Origin: Amia ocellicauda
Lineage: Eukaryota > Chordata > Actinopteri > Amiiformes > Amiidae
Assembly (NCBI RefSeq): GCF_036373705.1
Contig: NC_089863.1
Location: 36,111,227 to 36,175,226 of the forward strand
DNA: 64,000 nt
Direction: 5' to 3'
Within the stretch, counting starts at the first letter, position 1; every line of letters starts with the position of its first letter. The translations under genes were made by a program, and so were the position numbers. This document shows, in pieces, positions 22,911 through 33,629 of this stretch. The notes beneath the pieces were generated by a model. The model saw only the letters and a program-made list of their open reading frames with translations, was not told where the DNA came from and did not search any database.

Positions 22911-23030
22911 GCATGCGGACACATTGTCCTGAATGCGCCCGATCTCATCAGATCTCGGAAGCTAAACGGGGCAGGGCCTGGTCAGTACTTGAATGTGAGA
23001 ACTCGTGGAAATACCTGGTGCTGCAAGCTT
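22911..23030 (+). rRNA. 5S rRNA-like copy 12 (class II)
   Basis: Starts GCATGCGGAC, which mispairs in helix I. Contains GAGAACTCGTGG. Nearly identical to copy 17. Confidence 0.65.
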
Positions 23031-23245
23031 TTTACGTCTCCTGGGTAACTTTATCATAGCTCTTCATTCTCTTTTTCTGTCTGGAGGAGATATAATTGAA
23101 GCATTGTACACGTACCCGGCTACTTTCAACACCCTTTGCAGCAGTGGTATTTTTCCCTCCATTTTTCTTTTTTCTTTTTTATTTTGCTGGAAGTTCCGTC
23201 AATACCCTCCAGCCTTTAAGAGACATCATGCAGCCAGGCCTCTTG

Positions 23246-23365
23246 GCATGCGGACACATTGTCCTGAACGCGCCCGAACTCATCAGATCTCGGAAGCTAA
23301 ACGGGGCAGGACCTGGTCAGTACTTGAATGTGAGACCTCCTAGAAAAACCTGGTGCTGCAAGCTT
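23246..23365 (+). rRNA. 5S rRNA-like copy 13 (class II)
   Basis: Starts GCATGCGGAC, has GCCCGAACTCATCAG and AGAAAAACCTGG. Nearly identical to copy 18. Confidence 0.65.
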
Positions 23366-23584
23366 TTTACTTCTCCTGGGTAACTTTATCGTAGCTCTTA
23401 ATACTCTCTTTCAGTCTGGAGGAGATATAATTGAAGAATTGTACACGTACCCGGCTACTTTCAACACCCTTTCCTGCACTGATATTTTTCCCTCCATTTT
23501 TCTATTTTTTTTTTTTTTTTTAATGCTGGAAATTCCGTCAATACCCGCCAGCCTTTAAGAGACATCATGCAGCCAGGCGTCTCG

Positions 23585-23704
23585 GCTTGTGGCCACACCG
23601 TCCTGAACGCGCCCGATCTCGTCAGATCTCGGAAACTAAACGGGGCAGGACCTGGTCAGTACTTGGATGGGAGACCTCCTGGAAGTACCAGGTGCTGCAA
23701 GCTT
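23585..23704 (+). rRNA. 5S rRNA-like copy 14 (class I)
   Basis: Starts GCTTGTGGCC with the consensus C-box TTGGATGGGAGACC. A-box variant GAAACTAAACGGGG. Confidence 0.75.
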
Positions 23705-23920
23705 TTTACGTCACCTGGGGAACTTCGTCGTAGCTTTTAATACTCTCTTTCTGTCTGGAGGAGATTTAATTGAAGAATTGTACACGTACCCGGCTACTTT
23801 CAACACCCTTTACTGCACAGATATTTTTCCCTCCATTTTTCTTTTTTCTTTTTTTTTTTTGCTGGAAGTTCCGTCAATACCCTCCAGCCTTTACGAGACA
23901 TCATGCAGCCAGGCTGCTTG

Positions 23921-24040
23921 GCTTGCGGCCACACCGTCCTGAACGCGGTCGATCTCATCAGATCTCGGAAGCTAAACGGTGCAGGGCCTCGTCAGTACTT
24001 GGATGGGTGACCTCCTGGAAATACCAGGTGCTGCAAGCTT
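23921..24040 (+). rRNA. 5S rRNA-like copy 15 (class I variant)
   Basis: The C-box reads TTGGATGGGTGACC. The loop part AACGCGGTCGATCTCATC differs, and the upstream TTTAAG box is TTTACG. Confidence 0.7.
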
Positions 24041-24254
24041 TTTCGTCTCCTGGGTAACTTCATCGTAGCTCTTAATACTCTATTTCTGTCTGGAGGAGAT
24101 ATAATTGAAGAATTGTACACGTACCCGGCTACTTTCAACACCCTTTGCTGCACTGATATTTTTCCCGCCATTTTTATTTTTATTTTTTATTTTTTCTGGA
24201 AGTTCCATCAATATCCGCCAGCCTTTAAGAGACATCATGCAACCAGGCATCTCG

Positions 24255-24374
24255 GCTTGCGGACACACAGACCTGAACGCGCCCGATCTCGTCAGATCTC
24301 GGAAACGAAACGGGGCAGGACCTGGTCAGTACTTGGATGGGAGATCTCCTGGAAATACCAGGTGCTGCCAGCTT
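24255..24374 (+). rRNA. 5S rRNA-like copy 16 (class I)
   Basis: Has TTGGATGGGAGATC, GGAAACGAAACGGGG in the A-box region, and GCTGCCAGC at the 3' end. Confidence 0.65.
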
Positions 24375-24589
24375 TTTACGTCTGCTGGGTAACTTTATCG
24401 TAGCTCTTGATACTCTCTTTCAGTCTGGAGGAGATATAATTGAAGTATTGTACACGTACCCGGTTACTTTCAACACCCTTTGCTGCACTGATATTTTTCC
24501 CTCCATTTTTCTTTTTTCTTCATTATTTTGCTGGAAGTTCCGTCAATATCCTCCAGCCTTTAAGAGACATCATGCAGCCAGGCCTCTTG

Positions 24590-24709
24590 GCATGCGGACA
24601 CATTGTCCTGAATGCGCCCGATCTCATCAGATCTCGGAAGCTAAACGGGGCAGGGCCTGGTCAGTACTTGAATGTGAGAACTCGTGGAAATACCTGGTGC
24701 TGCAAGCTT
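24590..24709 (+). rRNA. 5S rRNA-like copy 17 (class II)
   Basis: A near-perfect repeat of copy 12, including GAGAACTCGTGG and the spacer variant tatcatagctcttcattctc that follows. Confidence 0.65.
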
Positions 24710-24925
24710 TTTACGTCTCCTGGGTAACTTTATCATAGCTCTTCATTCTCTTTTTCTGTCTGGAGGAGATATAATTGAAGAATTGTACACGTACCCGGCT
24801 ACTTTCAACACCCTTTGCTGCAGTGGTATTTTTCCCTCCATTTTTCTTTTTTCTTTTTTAATTTTGCTGGAAGTTCCGTCAATACCCTCCAGCCTTTAAG
24901 AGACATCATGCAGCCAGGCCTCTTG

Positions 24926-25045
24926 GCATGCGGACACATTGTCCTGAACGCGCCCGAACTCATCAGATCTCGGAAGCTAAACGGGGCAGGACCTGGTCAG
25001 TACTTGAATGTGAGACCTCCTAGAAAAACCTGGTGCTGCAAGCTT
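24926..25045 (+). rRNA. 5S rRNA-like copy 18 (class II)
   Basis: A near-perfect repeat of copy 13. With copy 17 it forms a duplicated two-unit block 1.68 kb downstream of the first. Confidence 0.65.
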
Positions 25046-25258
25046 TTACGTCTCCTGGGTAACTTCATCGTAGCTCTTTATACTCTCTTTCTGTCTGGAG
25101 GAGATATAATTGAAGTATTGTACACGTACCCGGCTACTTTTAACACCCTTTGCTGCACAGATATTTTTCCCTCCATTTTTCTTTTTTCATTTTTTTTTGC
25201 TGGAAGTTCTGTCAATACCCTCCAGCCATTTAGAGACATCATGCAGCCAGGCCTCTTG

Positions 25259-25378
25259 GCTTGCGGCCACACCGTCCTGAACGCGCCCGAACTCGTCAGA
25301 CCTTGGAAACTAAACGGGCCAGGGCCTGGTTAGTACTTGAATGTGGGACCTCCTGGAAATACCTGGTTCTGCAAGCTT
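25259..25378 (+). rRNA. 5S rRNA-like copy 19 (class II variant)
   Basis: Has GGCCTGGTTAGTACTTG as in canonical 5S, but AGACCTTGG and TTGAATGTGGGACC elsewhere. Mosaic of the two classes; shares AAACGGGCCAGGGCC with copy 23. Confidence 0.65.
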
Positions 25379-25590
25379 TTTACGTATCCTGTGTAACTTT
25401 ATCGTAGCTCTTAATACTCTCTTTCTGTCTGGAGGAGATATAATTGAAGTATTGTACACGTTCCTGGCTACTTTCAACATCCTTTGCTGCACTGATATTT
25501 TTCCCTCCGTTTTTCTTTTTTTTTTTTTTTGCTGGAAGTTCCGTCAATACCCGCCAACCATTAAGAGACATCATGCAGCCAGGCCTCTCG

Positions 25591-25710
25591 GCTTGTGTCC
25601 ACACCGTCCTGAACGCGCTCGATCTCGTCAGATCGCGTAAGCTGAACGGGGCAGGTCCTGGTCAGTACTTGGATGGGTGACCTCCTGGAAATACCAGGTG
25701 CTGCAAGCTT
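25591..25710 (+). rRNA. 5S rRNA-like copy 20 (class I variant)
   Basis: Starts GCTTGTGTCC. The A-box is CGTAAGCTGAACGGGG, the C-box TTGGATGGGTGACC, and the terminator region is weakened (CTTTATACG). Confidence 0.6.
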
Positions 25711-25925
25711 TATACGTCTCTTGGGTAACTTCATCGTAGCTCGTAATACTCTCTTTCAGTCTGGAGGAGATATAATTGAAGAATTGTACACGTACCCGGC
25801 TACTTTCAACACCCTTTGCTGCACTGATATTTTTCCCTCCATTTTTCTTTTTTCTTTTTTTTTTTGCCGGAAGTTCCGTCAATACCCTCCAGCCTTTAAG
25901 AGACATCATGCAGCCAGCTCTCTAG

Positions 25926-26045
25926 GCTTGCGGCCACACTGACCTGAACGTGCCCGATCTTGTCAGATCTTGGAAGCTAAACGGGGCAGGGCCTGGTCAA
26001 TACTTGGATGGGAGACCTCCTGGAAATACCTGGTGCTGCAAGCTT
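25926..26045 (+). rRNA. 5S rRNA-like copy 21 (class I)
   Basis: Consensus C-box. Several changes in the first half (CACACTGACCTGAACGTG, GATCTTGTC). Confidence 0.65.
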
Positions 26046-26249
26046 TTTAGTCTCCTGAGTAACTTCATTGTAGCTCTTAATACTCTCTTTCTGTCTGGAG
26101 GTGTTATAATTGAGGATTTGTCCACGTACCCGGCTACTTTCAACACCATTTGCTCCACTGGTATTTTTCCCTCCATTTTTCTTTTTTTTGCTGGAAGTTC
26201 CGTCAATACCCGCCAGCCTTTAAGAGACATCATGCAGCCAGGCTTTTTG

Positions 26250-26369
26250 GCTTGCGGCCACACCGTCCTGGACGCACCCCGTCTCGTCAGATCTCGGAAG
26301 CTAAACGGGGCATGGCCTGGTCAGTACTTGGATGGGAGATCTCCTAGAAATACCAGGTGCTGCAAGCTT
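26250..26369 (+). rRNA. 5S rRNA-like copy 22 (class I)
   Basis: C-box TTGGATGGGAGATC. The loop part is GACGCACCCCGTCTCG. Confidence 0.65.
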
Positions 26370-26589
26370 TTTACGTCTCCTGGGTAACTTCATCGTAGCT
26401 CTTAATACTCTCTTTCTGTCTGGAGGAGATATAATTGAAGAATTGTACACGTTCCCGGCTACTTTCAACACCCTTTCCTGCACTGTTATTTTTCCCTCCA
26501 TTTTTTTATTTTTTTATTTTTTATTTTTTGCTGGAAATTCCGTCAATACCAGCCAGCCTTTAAGAGACATCATGCAGCCAGGCATCTCG

Positions 26590-26709
26590 GCTTGCGGCCA
26601 CACCGTCCTGAACGTGCCCGATCTCGTCAGACCTTGGAAACTAAACGGGCCAGGGCCTGGTTAGTACTTGGATGGGTGACCTCCAGGAAATACCAGGTGA
26701 TGCAAGCTT
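26590..26709 (+). rRNA. 5S rRNA-like copy 23 (class I variant), last in array
   Basis: Has GGTTAGTACTTGGATGGGTGACC and AGACCTTGG, and ends GTGATGCAAGC, so helix I is weakened. The spacer after it is cut at about 26,790. Confidence 0.65.
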
Positions 26710-26790
26710 TTTACGTCTCCTGGGTAACTTCATCGTAGCTCTTAATACTCTTTATCTGTCTGGAGGAGATATAATTGAAGTATTGTACAC

Positions 26791-26913
26791 TTTGTCTTAG
26801 GGACAGTCTGGCTAGCAGTGACTGAGTGGTTGACAGACGACAAGCAACGGAATGTTCGTGCTCTGTGATGTCATAGCAGTCAGCTGAGAGAGGCTCGTGA
26901 TGTCATCGCTGAG

Positions 26914-26977
<64 letters not shown>

Positions 26978-27019
26978 TCCTCTCAATTCAATTCATTTGT
27001 ATTGTCAAAGCAATTGGAC

Positions 27020-27064
<45 letters not shown>

Positions 27065-27086
27065 CATACATACATCCATACATGCT
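26791..27086 (-). mobile_element. Unit B part (copy 3) with microsatellites
   Basis: Begins abruptly inside the GC-rich head (from GACAGTCTGGCT). Then come TCTG and CT runs, the LINE tail signature and an AT run (27,029-27,060) with CATA repeats. Confidence 0.7.
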
Positions 27087-27355
27087 AGAAAGTCATTATA
27101 ATGTTATCTTAAAGGCTAACTAAGCAGAACATATATCATTATAGAACAGAGTTCATAGGTCAACACATGGTTTTAGGGAACAGGCACGTAGGTCATACCG
27201 TTTGACAATGTCTCCAAGGTTCTCATCGTAAATAACAAACAGAAATCCAACTATCTTCTGGGCTGACCTTCTAGCTTGACCGTATCTTTCTTAAGTATAC
27301 AAGAGAGAAAAACAGGTGTAAGAAAATAATTTCTAATTTTCCTTCTACACATATA
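27087..27355 (-). mobile_element. Fragment of LTR 'E'
   Basis: Inverse match to the first part of the solo LTR at 30,443-30,870, following the same CATA-run junction as the fragment at 5963. Old fragment. Confidence 0.7.
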
Positions 27356-27373
27356 TACATACATACATACATA

Positions 27374-28892
27374 TGTAGCGTTATGTTGGGTGTATTTGGA
27401 TAAGAGCATTTGGGCTCTGAGCTGAAGCACTGATCTAAAGAAGACCTCTCCCCCCCCAAAGTTATCAGATTTCCTTAGCTCATCAGCTTGGAACTGGTTT
27501 GCATCAAAGTGACAGTTTTGGGGAGGATGGCACCGAGAAGAGGCCAAATAGTTTGGAATTCTGCTATGAGATGTCTGGAGAAAGGGGCCTGTAGGTGATA
27601 AAAACTCTTTGAAGTGGATGAGAGCCGAAATCCCGACATAGAGCTACGAACCCAGGCCAACCGGCATTTCCAAAAGATGGCATGGATTGACATCAGTCAT
27701 AAATAAAGCCTCCCTCCAATAGGACACTAGGGGCTGAAACCGAAATCCAATCTCAAGAACTCAGGGACCAATCACCTACTGATCTGACAGACTATAAGGA
27801 ACAGCGGACAGTCTTTCTCTCTCTCTCTCTCTCACCTGAACCAGAAACTCGCTGCCACAGCTCAACCTGTAGCTCTGTTGCCAGAACCGGAATCAGAAAC
27901 CAACCAAGTCTTTGCCGGCAACAGAAGAGTTAAACTGGGAGAAGGAGATTGAGCGAAGAATTATTTTAAAGGACTTTATTAAATAAATAACTTCACAGAC
28001 CCACCTGATCAGTGGAGTTTTACAGCTGGACAATTGACTAAGTCGACTGAATACGAAAGTGTCAGTCACTTAAATAGCTATTTGAGTCTTAAGAAACTTG
28101 ACCCTTGGAACAAACAGGGCCCTGCTTTCCTCAAAGACTTCGTCTTCAAGTAACTACGGTGGAACCATGCTTACAAAGAAGATTTTGTGCACAACCTTGG
28201 AGCCTTCAAACCAATGGAAAATCTGTTTGGAAAAGACTCTACATTCGCGAAACCCCAACTTCCAGGTGCATCGACTGAGTGGAAGTTCTTGGACAAAGCC
28301 GAACCGGACTGCCTTTGTTCCAAACCACACGGACCTCGTGCCGTGTGCTGTTATCTGAGCCCGAAGCCAGAGAGGCCTCTCTGCGACGAAGTTCACATAA
28401 GTTTAACAGTTTGGAGTTTGTGATTCATGACATTTGAGAAATCAATTAGAAATGTTAATCTGTGATTCATAACTCTAGAATGTGTAATATCATTTAGTTT
28501 TCTTAAATATAAATGTGAGTTGCATTAAACTGTTTTGTTGATAATTTTAGAAATAAAATCTGTCAACGCCGAGAAATATCTTCTCATTCCTGTTTAACTG
28601 TTTAGTCTGAAATTGACACAAGTTAATAGACATTAGATTATTGGTGGCCCTGCCTATCCTTAATCATTGAATAATAATCAGTTAAGGGAAATTGTGGTAA
28701 CAAATAGGATCTTTCTCGGCACCTAAACGTAAATGAGACTGATATATATATAACGAGAAGTTACCTGACATAAATACTAACCTGCGTAGTTATTTAATGT
28801 CTGACTAATAATACTAACGAGAGACTCACCTTCGTCTTACTAACCGGTATTGTAGTCAATGTGTTTATAACCTTTTTTGTTTAACGATTTGT
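27374..28892 (+). mobile_element. LTR 'D', partial copy
   Basis: Starts TGTAGCGTTATGTTGGG like the complete LTRs at 39,887 and 47,952 and follows them closely for about 1.5 kb. It then passes into unit B. A TATA-like stretch and CT run lie near 27,790-27,830. Belongs to the LTR family of the gag-protease element at 47,952-53,034. Confidence 0.85.
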
Positions 28893-28976
28893 TAAACGGA
28901 ATGTACGTGCTCTGTGATGTCATAGCAGTAAGCTGAGAGAGGCTCGTCATGTCATCGCTGAGCTGGCTGGCTGGCT

Positions 28977-29011
<35 letters not shown>

Positions 29012-29013
29012 TC

Positions 29014-29050
<37 letters not shown>

Positions 29051-29320
29051 TACTCTCTCTCTCTCCCTCTCAATTCAATTCATTTGTATTGTCAAAGCAA
29101 TTGGACATGCATACATACATACATACATATATATGGAAAATAAACAATATGTGTACATCTCTTTCTGCATTAGTGGTGCCCTCACAGATGTGCAAGTTAC
29201 ATGACAGACAGACAGACAGACAAACACACACTTTCACACACAGACAGACAGACACAGACACACACAGACACACACACACATACTTTGACAGACAGACAGA
29301 CAGACACACGCATATTATGG
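28893..29320. repeat. Unit B part (copy 4), LINE tail, microsatellites and a Tc1 scrap
   Basis: The unit B head (from AACGGAATGTACGTGC), GT/TCTG/CT runs and the LINE tail (29,068-29,110) are followed by a short match to the DD34E transposase fragment (29,150-29,205). A CAGA/CACA run completes the block. The same order, minus the B head, follows the Tc1 half at 41,931. Confidence 0.7.
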
Positions 29321-29930
29321 GTCTTTGTTGGGTAGTGAAATGGGTAGCATCAGTCGCAGTGTGGGTAATGTCAGGGAGCCAATCATAGTCCCCGTTATTT
29401 GCATATCGTGGCGCAAAGCATTCTGGGAAAAGCAACTAAACACGTTTAGTCATGTATTTGTCCATAGTTTACACATGAGATGAACGAGACAGTATGACGT
29501 ATTGAGCACCTGGGATTCCTCATGTGTATGTGAGGGGCAGAGGAACCGGATCCCAAGTGTGCGTCCCAGGTGCTATAGGTTTCAAAGCATGCAGGGGAAT
29601 AGGCACCCCACCCTGACATCAAGAAGACTGGATAGGGAGATATAAATAGCAATGGGGAGACTCTTGTACTTGGTGTGGCTCTATCCATATAGTGGGGCCA
29701 GCAGGTGCAGCAATAGAAGCTCAGCCTGGGGAGATGGATTTAGCATTTCCTCTCCATTTTGATAACTATCCATAATCATTTCTGCAAAATACTTCTATGA
29801 TACCTATGTATGTTTTTTACTTGTACTATATTATACTATCAAGTATCAGTGTACACATACAATGTGACCTGTTACATTAATACAGAGGCCACGGAAGGCC
29901 AGATCACTAATAGCCACTGTCCCCTGATAT
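29321..29930. other. Shared flank of element A; no gene seen
   Basis: Repeated at 42,216-42,838 almost unchanged. Contains CAATCATAG and ATATAAATAG boxes that resemble promoter elements (about 29,384 and 29,641), but no coding frame or known repeat is recognised. The mirrored copy, if any, lies beyond the right edge of the window. Confidence 0.4.
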
Positions 29931-30442
29931 TACACTTTTTTACAATCACTTTGGCACTCATTTCAGAACCTTGATGTCATTTTTCAAAACTCTAGACACT
30001 AAACTCACACCCGATGATCAAAATGCACATTTTTCAAAACTCTAACACTTTTTTACAATTGCTTGGATACAATACACATCAACCTCAGATCATTTGTTCA
30101 TTGAACTAAAATGACACAACTTAACATCAAAGTATTACCATTTCAAAATGCAATTCACACATTACATCTGAGATCACTGTCTATTCATTTCATTACAAAG
30201 ATCTAACTATCAATTGATACAGCTGCTCAAAATGATAAGTGACTGTTGCATTACTCTTAATGCATAATTTTATGGAAACTGACAAACAATATTCCATGTT
30301 TCGATCATGAAAGTTTCAGGATAATGAGATCCATTGACATCAATAAACGAGGAGCATGAACCAGTTGGACTACATTATCTATGGATGTAATATTTCATCA
30401 TCATTCATCATCATGTAGCACTTTTCCACACCATGTTTGCAG

Positions 30443-30870
30443 TGTGGAAGGAAAGTTAGAAATTTTTTCTCTAATACCTGTTTTTCTCTCTTGTATACTT
30501 AAGAAAGATAAGGTCAAGCTAGAAGGTCAGGCCAGAAGGTAGTTTGATTTCTGTTTGTTATTTACGATGAGAATCTTGGAGACAATGTCAAACAGTATGA
30601 TTGAAGTGCCTGCTCCCTAATCCATGTGTTGATCTATGAACTCTGTCCTATAATGATATAAATTCTGCTTAGCTAACTTTTAAGATAACATAGTAATGAC
30701 TTTCTGATTATAACCAGCTCTTTGATTTTTGTGTATAAAAGCTCTGACTGTTAAAATGAAGGCAGAGCGACTTTGGGATCTACTTGAGTCACTGTTCCTC
30801 TCCACGCTGCGTGTATTAAAGGCATTGCAACTAACGCTCCAACCTGGTTGAAGATGATTGTTCTTCCACA
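30443..30870 (+). mobile_element. Solo LTR 'E' inside element A (left)
   Basis: A 428-bp sequence starts TGTGGAAGGAAAG and ends GTTCTTCCACA. It contains a TATA box (GTGTATAAAAGC, about 30,731) and a polyadenylation-like ATTAAA near its end. The flanks are GCAG and TCAG here; the right-arm copy keeps matching TCAG flanks, so this is a target duplication of 4 bp. Confidence 0.85.
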
Positions 30871-31013
30871 TCAGATTTGACATTACTGTATGTATGCAGG
30901 CCCTTGTAATTGCTTTTCCAATACTGCCAACTGGTTATTGATGATTGATTTCACATTGTGGTACGAGTATCGAGTGAAATGAGTGCTATCCACCCCAGCA
31001 ACACAGTGATAAC

Positions 31014-31552
31014 ATGGAGCCGGCAAGTCATCCAGGTCACAATAGAGGTCAAGCAGTGGGAGGAGGAAGACGTGGTGGTCAAAGGAATGGAAGGGGACAT
31101 GCACCCCTTCTGAGAGGTGGTCGTGGGCCTCGTCATAGAGGAGGGCTTAGGCCTCACCAGAGAGGCAGCCATGGGCCTCATTTGAGAGGTGTTGGGGGAA
31201 CGTGGTAGAGGACAAGGCCACGGACCAGACAGCGGCAGCAACAGCAAATAGTGTCCAGTGAAATCCGAGAAATAGTTGTAGAGCATGTTGTAAATCATGG
31301 CATGACCATGACTGAGGCAGCTACAATGATTCAATCAAACCTCAGAATCAACTCAGGATCAACTGTGGCCTCAATCATCAGAAATTTCCGTACTGAGAAG
31401 CGGCAAGTCTTCAGCATGCACTAAACATTAGGCTACTCTCAATTGTCAAATGACTGTATACTGCATACCAATGTGTAGCACAGAGTATAGTGTGCCTTTT
31501 GAAAGAAATGCAGACAGAGTGAAGCAGCTGATGACTGAGTATGTTCAGGTAT
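31014..31552 (+). pseudogene. Transposase remnant of element A
   Basis: An Arg/Gly-rich N-terminal region (31,014-31,208) is followed by a winged-helix-type DNA-binding piece (EIREIVVEHVVNHGMTM ... STVASIIRNFRTEKR, 31,262-31,424). A short downstream scrap (YSVPFERNADRVKQL, 31,484-31,552) resembles the linker before the catalytic domain in the IS630-like Tc1/mariner transposases common in fish. The catalytic DDE part is missing. The piece is broken by a stop and frame changes. The right-arm copy is equally decayed. Confidence 0.75.
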
Positions 31553-32183
31553 GTTCAGTTTCAAGATGCCTCTTGTGAAAAATGGTTGTGAGAACCTGAA
31601 CCTGAACACAGGGCTGATGGAAATTCAGAAGTACAGTAATCAATCCTTTGTTTTACACTAAGCCAGGTGAGGAACACTGCAGTTGACATTTTACTGTAGT
31701 TTTGTTCTTTTTTGTAGCTAATTATTGTTGCATGGCTTCAAAGAAACCTATGGTGTGATTTGATTGTATTGCATCAATACATTTCAGATTTTGTTCAATG
31801 ATTCCACTGTGTCTGTAGTATTCTCTCTACTATTCCTTTTACAGTGATGTATTTATATGTAGTACCATAATGAAACATGTATCACATATTTTGTACTACA
31901 ATATTTAATGATTGTACGAACAACTACACAGTGAAACTATCGGTATCTTCTGTGTGGGTGATCTAAATAAATGTTACTATGGTATTTCATGATAAATGAA
32001 TTATTTGAACCAACAAGTCTGCAAGTGCAAGGTTTCTTTAAAGATATGAATGCACAATGCAATGTTTTGAACATTGGACAGCCTGTGTTACAAGTGATGA
32101 CCGTTTTGAGTTTTGTGTCTAGAGTTTTGAAAAATGACATCAAGGTTCTGAAATTAGTGACAAAGTGATTGTAAAAAACTGTA

Positions 32184-32429
32184 TATTCATCCTATTTAAT
32201 GTGCTCTTTTAAAATGTACTTTTCTTTTTTATGTTGCCATTTCTGTTCTACCAATGTTTCAGTTGTTAGCCAAAGATTGACAGAGTACATCTCATACACA
32301 CAGGCCAGACAGCAAGGATTTCTTTTTGAAATTCAATTACAAATGCTGCATGAACTCATCAATACGATTAGAGCTCCTGAAAGCAATATAACTAACTCAC
32401 TCTACAGCATCTCATTAGCAGTGAAAAGA
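32184..32429. other. Flank between element A and the Tc1 fragment
   Basis: Repeated in the right arm at about 61,641-61,886, which has a 12-bp shorter version. It may include the 3' non-coding end of the DD34E Tc1. No gene seen. Confidence 0.4.
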
Positions 32430-32880
32430 AACCAAGAAAGTTGGGACAGTCGACTGTTTACCACTATGTAACATCACCTTTTCTTTTAATAACACTTATT
32501 AAGCACTTGGGCACTGAAGACACCACTTGGTTAAGTTTAGCAAGTGGGATTTCCCCCCATTCATCCATTATGCATTTCCTCAGCTGCGCAACTGCACAGG
32601 GCCTTCGTTGTCTTAATTTGCACTTCATAGTGCGCCACACATTCTCAATTCGGAGACAGGTCAGGACTGCAGGCAGGCCATGCTAGCACCCGCACTCTCT
32701 GCCTATGCAACCATGCGCTTGAAATCTGGGCAGAATGTGGTTTGGCGTTATCCTGCTGAAAAATGCAGGGATGTCCCTGGAAAAGACGATGTCTGGATGG
32801 CAGCATATGTTGCTCCAAAATGTGTACATCTCTTTCTGCAAAAATGGTGCCCTCACAGATGTGCGAGTTACATGACAGAC
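32430..32880 (-). pseudogene. DD34E Tc1 transposase, C-terminal half (left)
   Basis: On the minus strand it reads HICEGT..AERDVHILEQHM, then IFQQDNAKPHSAQ with the second catalytic Asp, and SPDLSPN-stop-ENVW with the Glu, 34 residues apart. The remainder ends near 32,430. The N-terminal half and the first Asp are absent; the fragment gives way to CACA repeats. The stop before the Glu is shared with the right-arm copy. Confidence 0.85.
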
Positions 32881-33080
32881 AGACACTCATACACACTGTC
32901 ACACCCACACACACACACACACTTTCACAGACAGACACACGCACACACACTCACTTTCACACAGAGACAGACACACAAACACAGAGACAGACACACACAC
33001 ACTCACTTTCACACAGAGACACACAAACACATACACTTTCACACAGACACACACACACATACATACATACATACATACAT
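32881..33080. repeat. CACA/CAGA/CATA microsatellite block
   Basis: Interrupted runs of CACA with CTTTCACA spacers, ending in a CATA run. The right arm has longer TG runs at 59,355-59,520 and 61,030-61,180. Confidence 0.85.
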
Positions 33081-33084
33081 ATAT

Positions 33085-33610
33085 AAGGAAAAGAAACAAT
33101 ACATTTAAAAATCACAAAAAGATGTAATAAAGTACAGAAAATCTAAATGTAATAAAATGTGATCTTTAATACACACAAATATGTATGGCTGGTCGGATGC
33201 GTCTTGGACTCGGGTTCCTCTTCATTACGTATAATGCTTTTGCCTTTTGCTATAGCTTTCCGTGGAGGGGATCGTGGGTGAGTTTGTACCATTCTTGGGA
33301 GGCTCTGCCTTGTTGGGGCGGAGCTGTGATCCAGGTGAACAGCAGATCGGACATAGGTGGGCATGTGGGCGGAGGAGGAAGGCCGGTCAAGCAAATAAGC
33401 TTGCTAAGGTACGCAGCAGCAGCAAGCAGCCCCACCATCCAGTCAGCCAGCCAGTCTGGCTGGCAGTGACTGAGTGGTTGACAGACGGCAAGCAACGGAA
33501 TGTACGTGCTCTGTGATGTCATAGGAGTCACCTGAGAGAGATGTTTGTGATGTCATCGCTGAGCTGGCTGGCTCTGTGTGTCTTGCTGGCTGTGTGTGTG
33601 TGTGTGAGAG
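33085..33610 (-). mobile_element. Unit B (copy 5, left arm)
   Basis: The GC-rich head (33,250-33,580) is joined to a LINE tail that differs from copies 1 and 2 between 33,180 and 33,255 (CCGAGTCCAAGACGCATCCG on the minus strand). Mirrored at 58,870-59,345. Confidence 0.75.
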
Positions 33611-33629
33611 AGAGAGAGACTTTTTGACT

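Larger units (their letters stand above)
19051..26790 (+). repeat. 5S rDNA-type tandem array, 23 units
   Basis: Units of about 324-340 bp consist of a 120-bp 5S-like gene and a spacer of about 210-220 bp. The spacer has a T-run after the gene (TTTT or longer, a pol III terminator). It also has a conserved body (ctcttaatactctctttctg..., gaggagatataattgaag...) and a variable poly-T of 9-20 bases. A TTTAAG box lies 26-31 bases before the gene, where fish 5S spacers carry a TATA-like element; copy 15 has TTTACG and copy 19 ATTTAG. Each unit has a HindIII site at the gene's 3' end except where mutated. The array starts at the truncated Tc1 right end and stops at about 26,790 in unit B sequence. 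Confidence 0.92.
29933..32181 (+). mobile_element. Element A: Tc1/mariner (IS630-type) transposon, left copy
   Basis: Terminal inverted repeats of about 70 bp begin CACTTTTTTACAATCACTTTG at the left. They end with the complement of CAGTTTTTTACAATCACTTTG at the right, each flanked by TA. A retroviral solo LTR sits inside at 30,443-30,870. The transposase is mostly lost. Confidence 0.88.

Noticed and set aside
19051-26790. CRISPR-like regular spacing
   Set aside because: The repeated unit is a 120-bp 5S rRNA-like gene with a conserved spacer, in a vertebrate-type genome; the spacers are not unique.
28949-29435. Cys/Val or Leu/Ser repeat proteins over GT, CT and CACA runs
   Set aside because: These frames are microsatellite translations, seen in several frames at once, and have no other protein character.
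30951-31334. Minus-strand frame of 127 codons present in both arms
   Set aside because: It is the shadow of the element A transposase remnant; its conservation comes only from the duplication.
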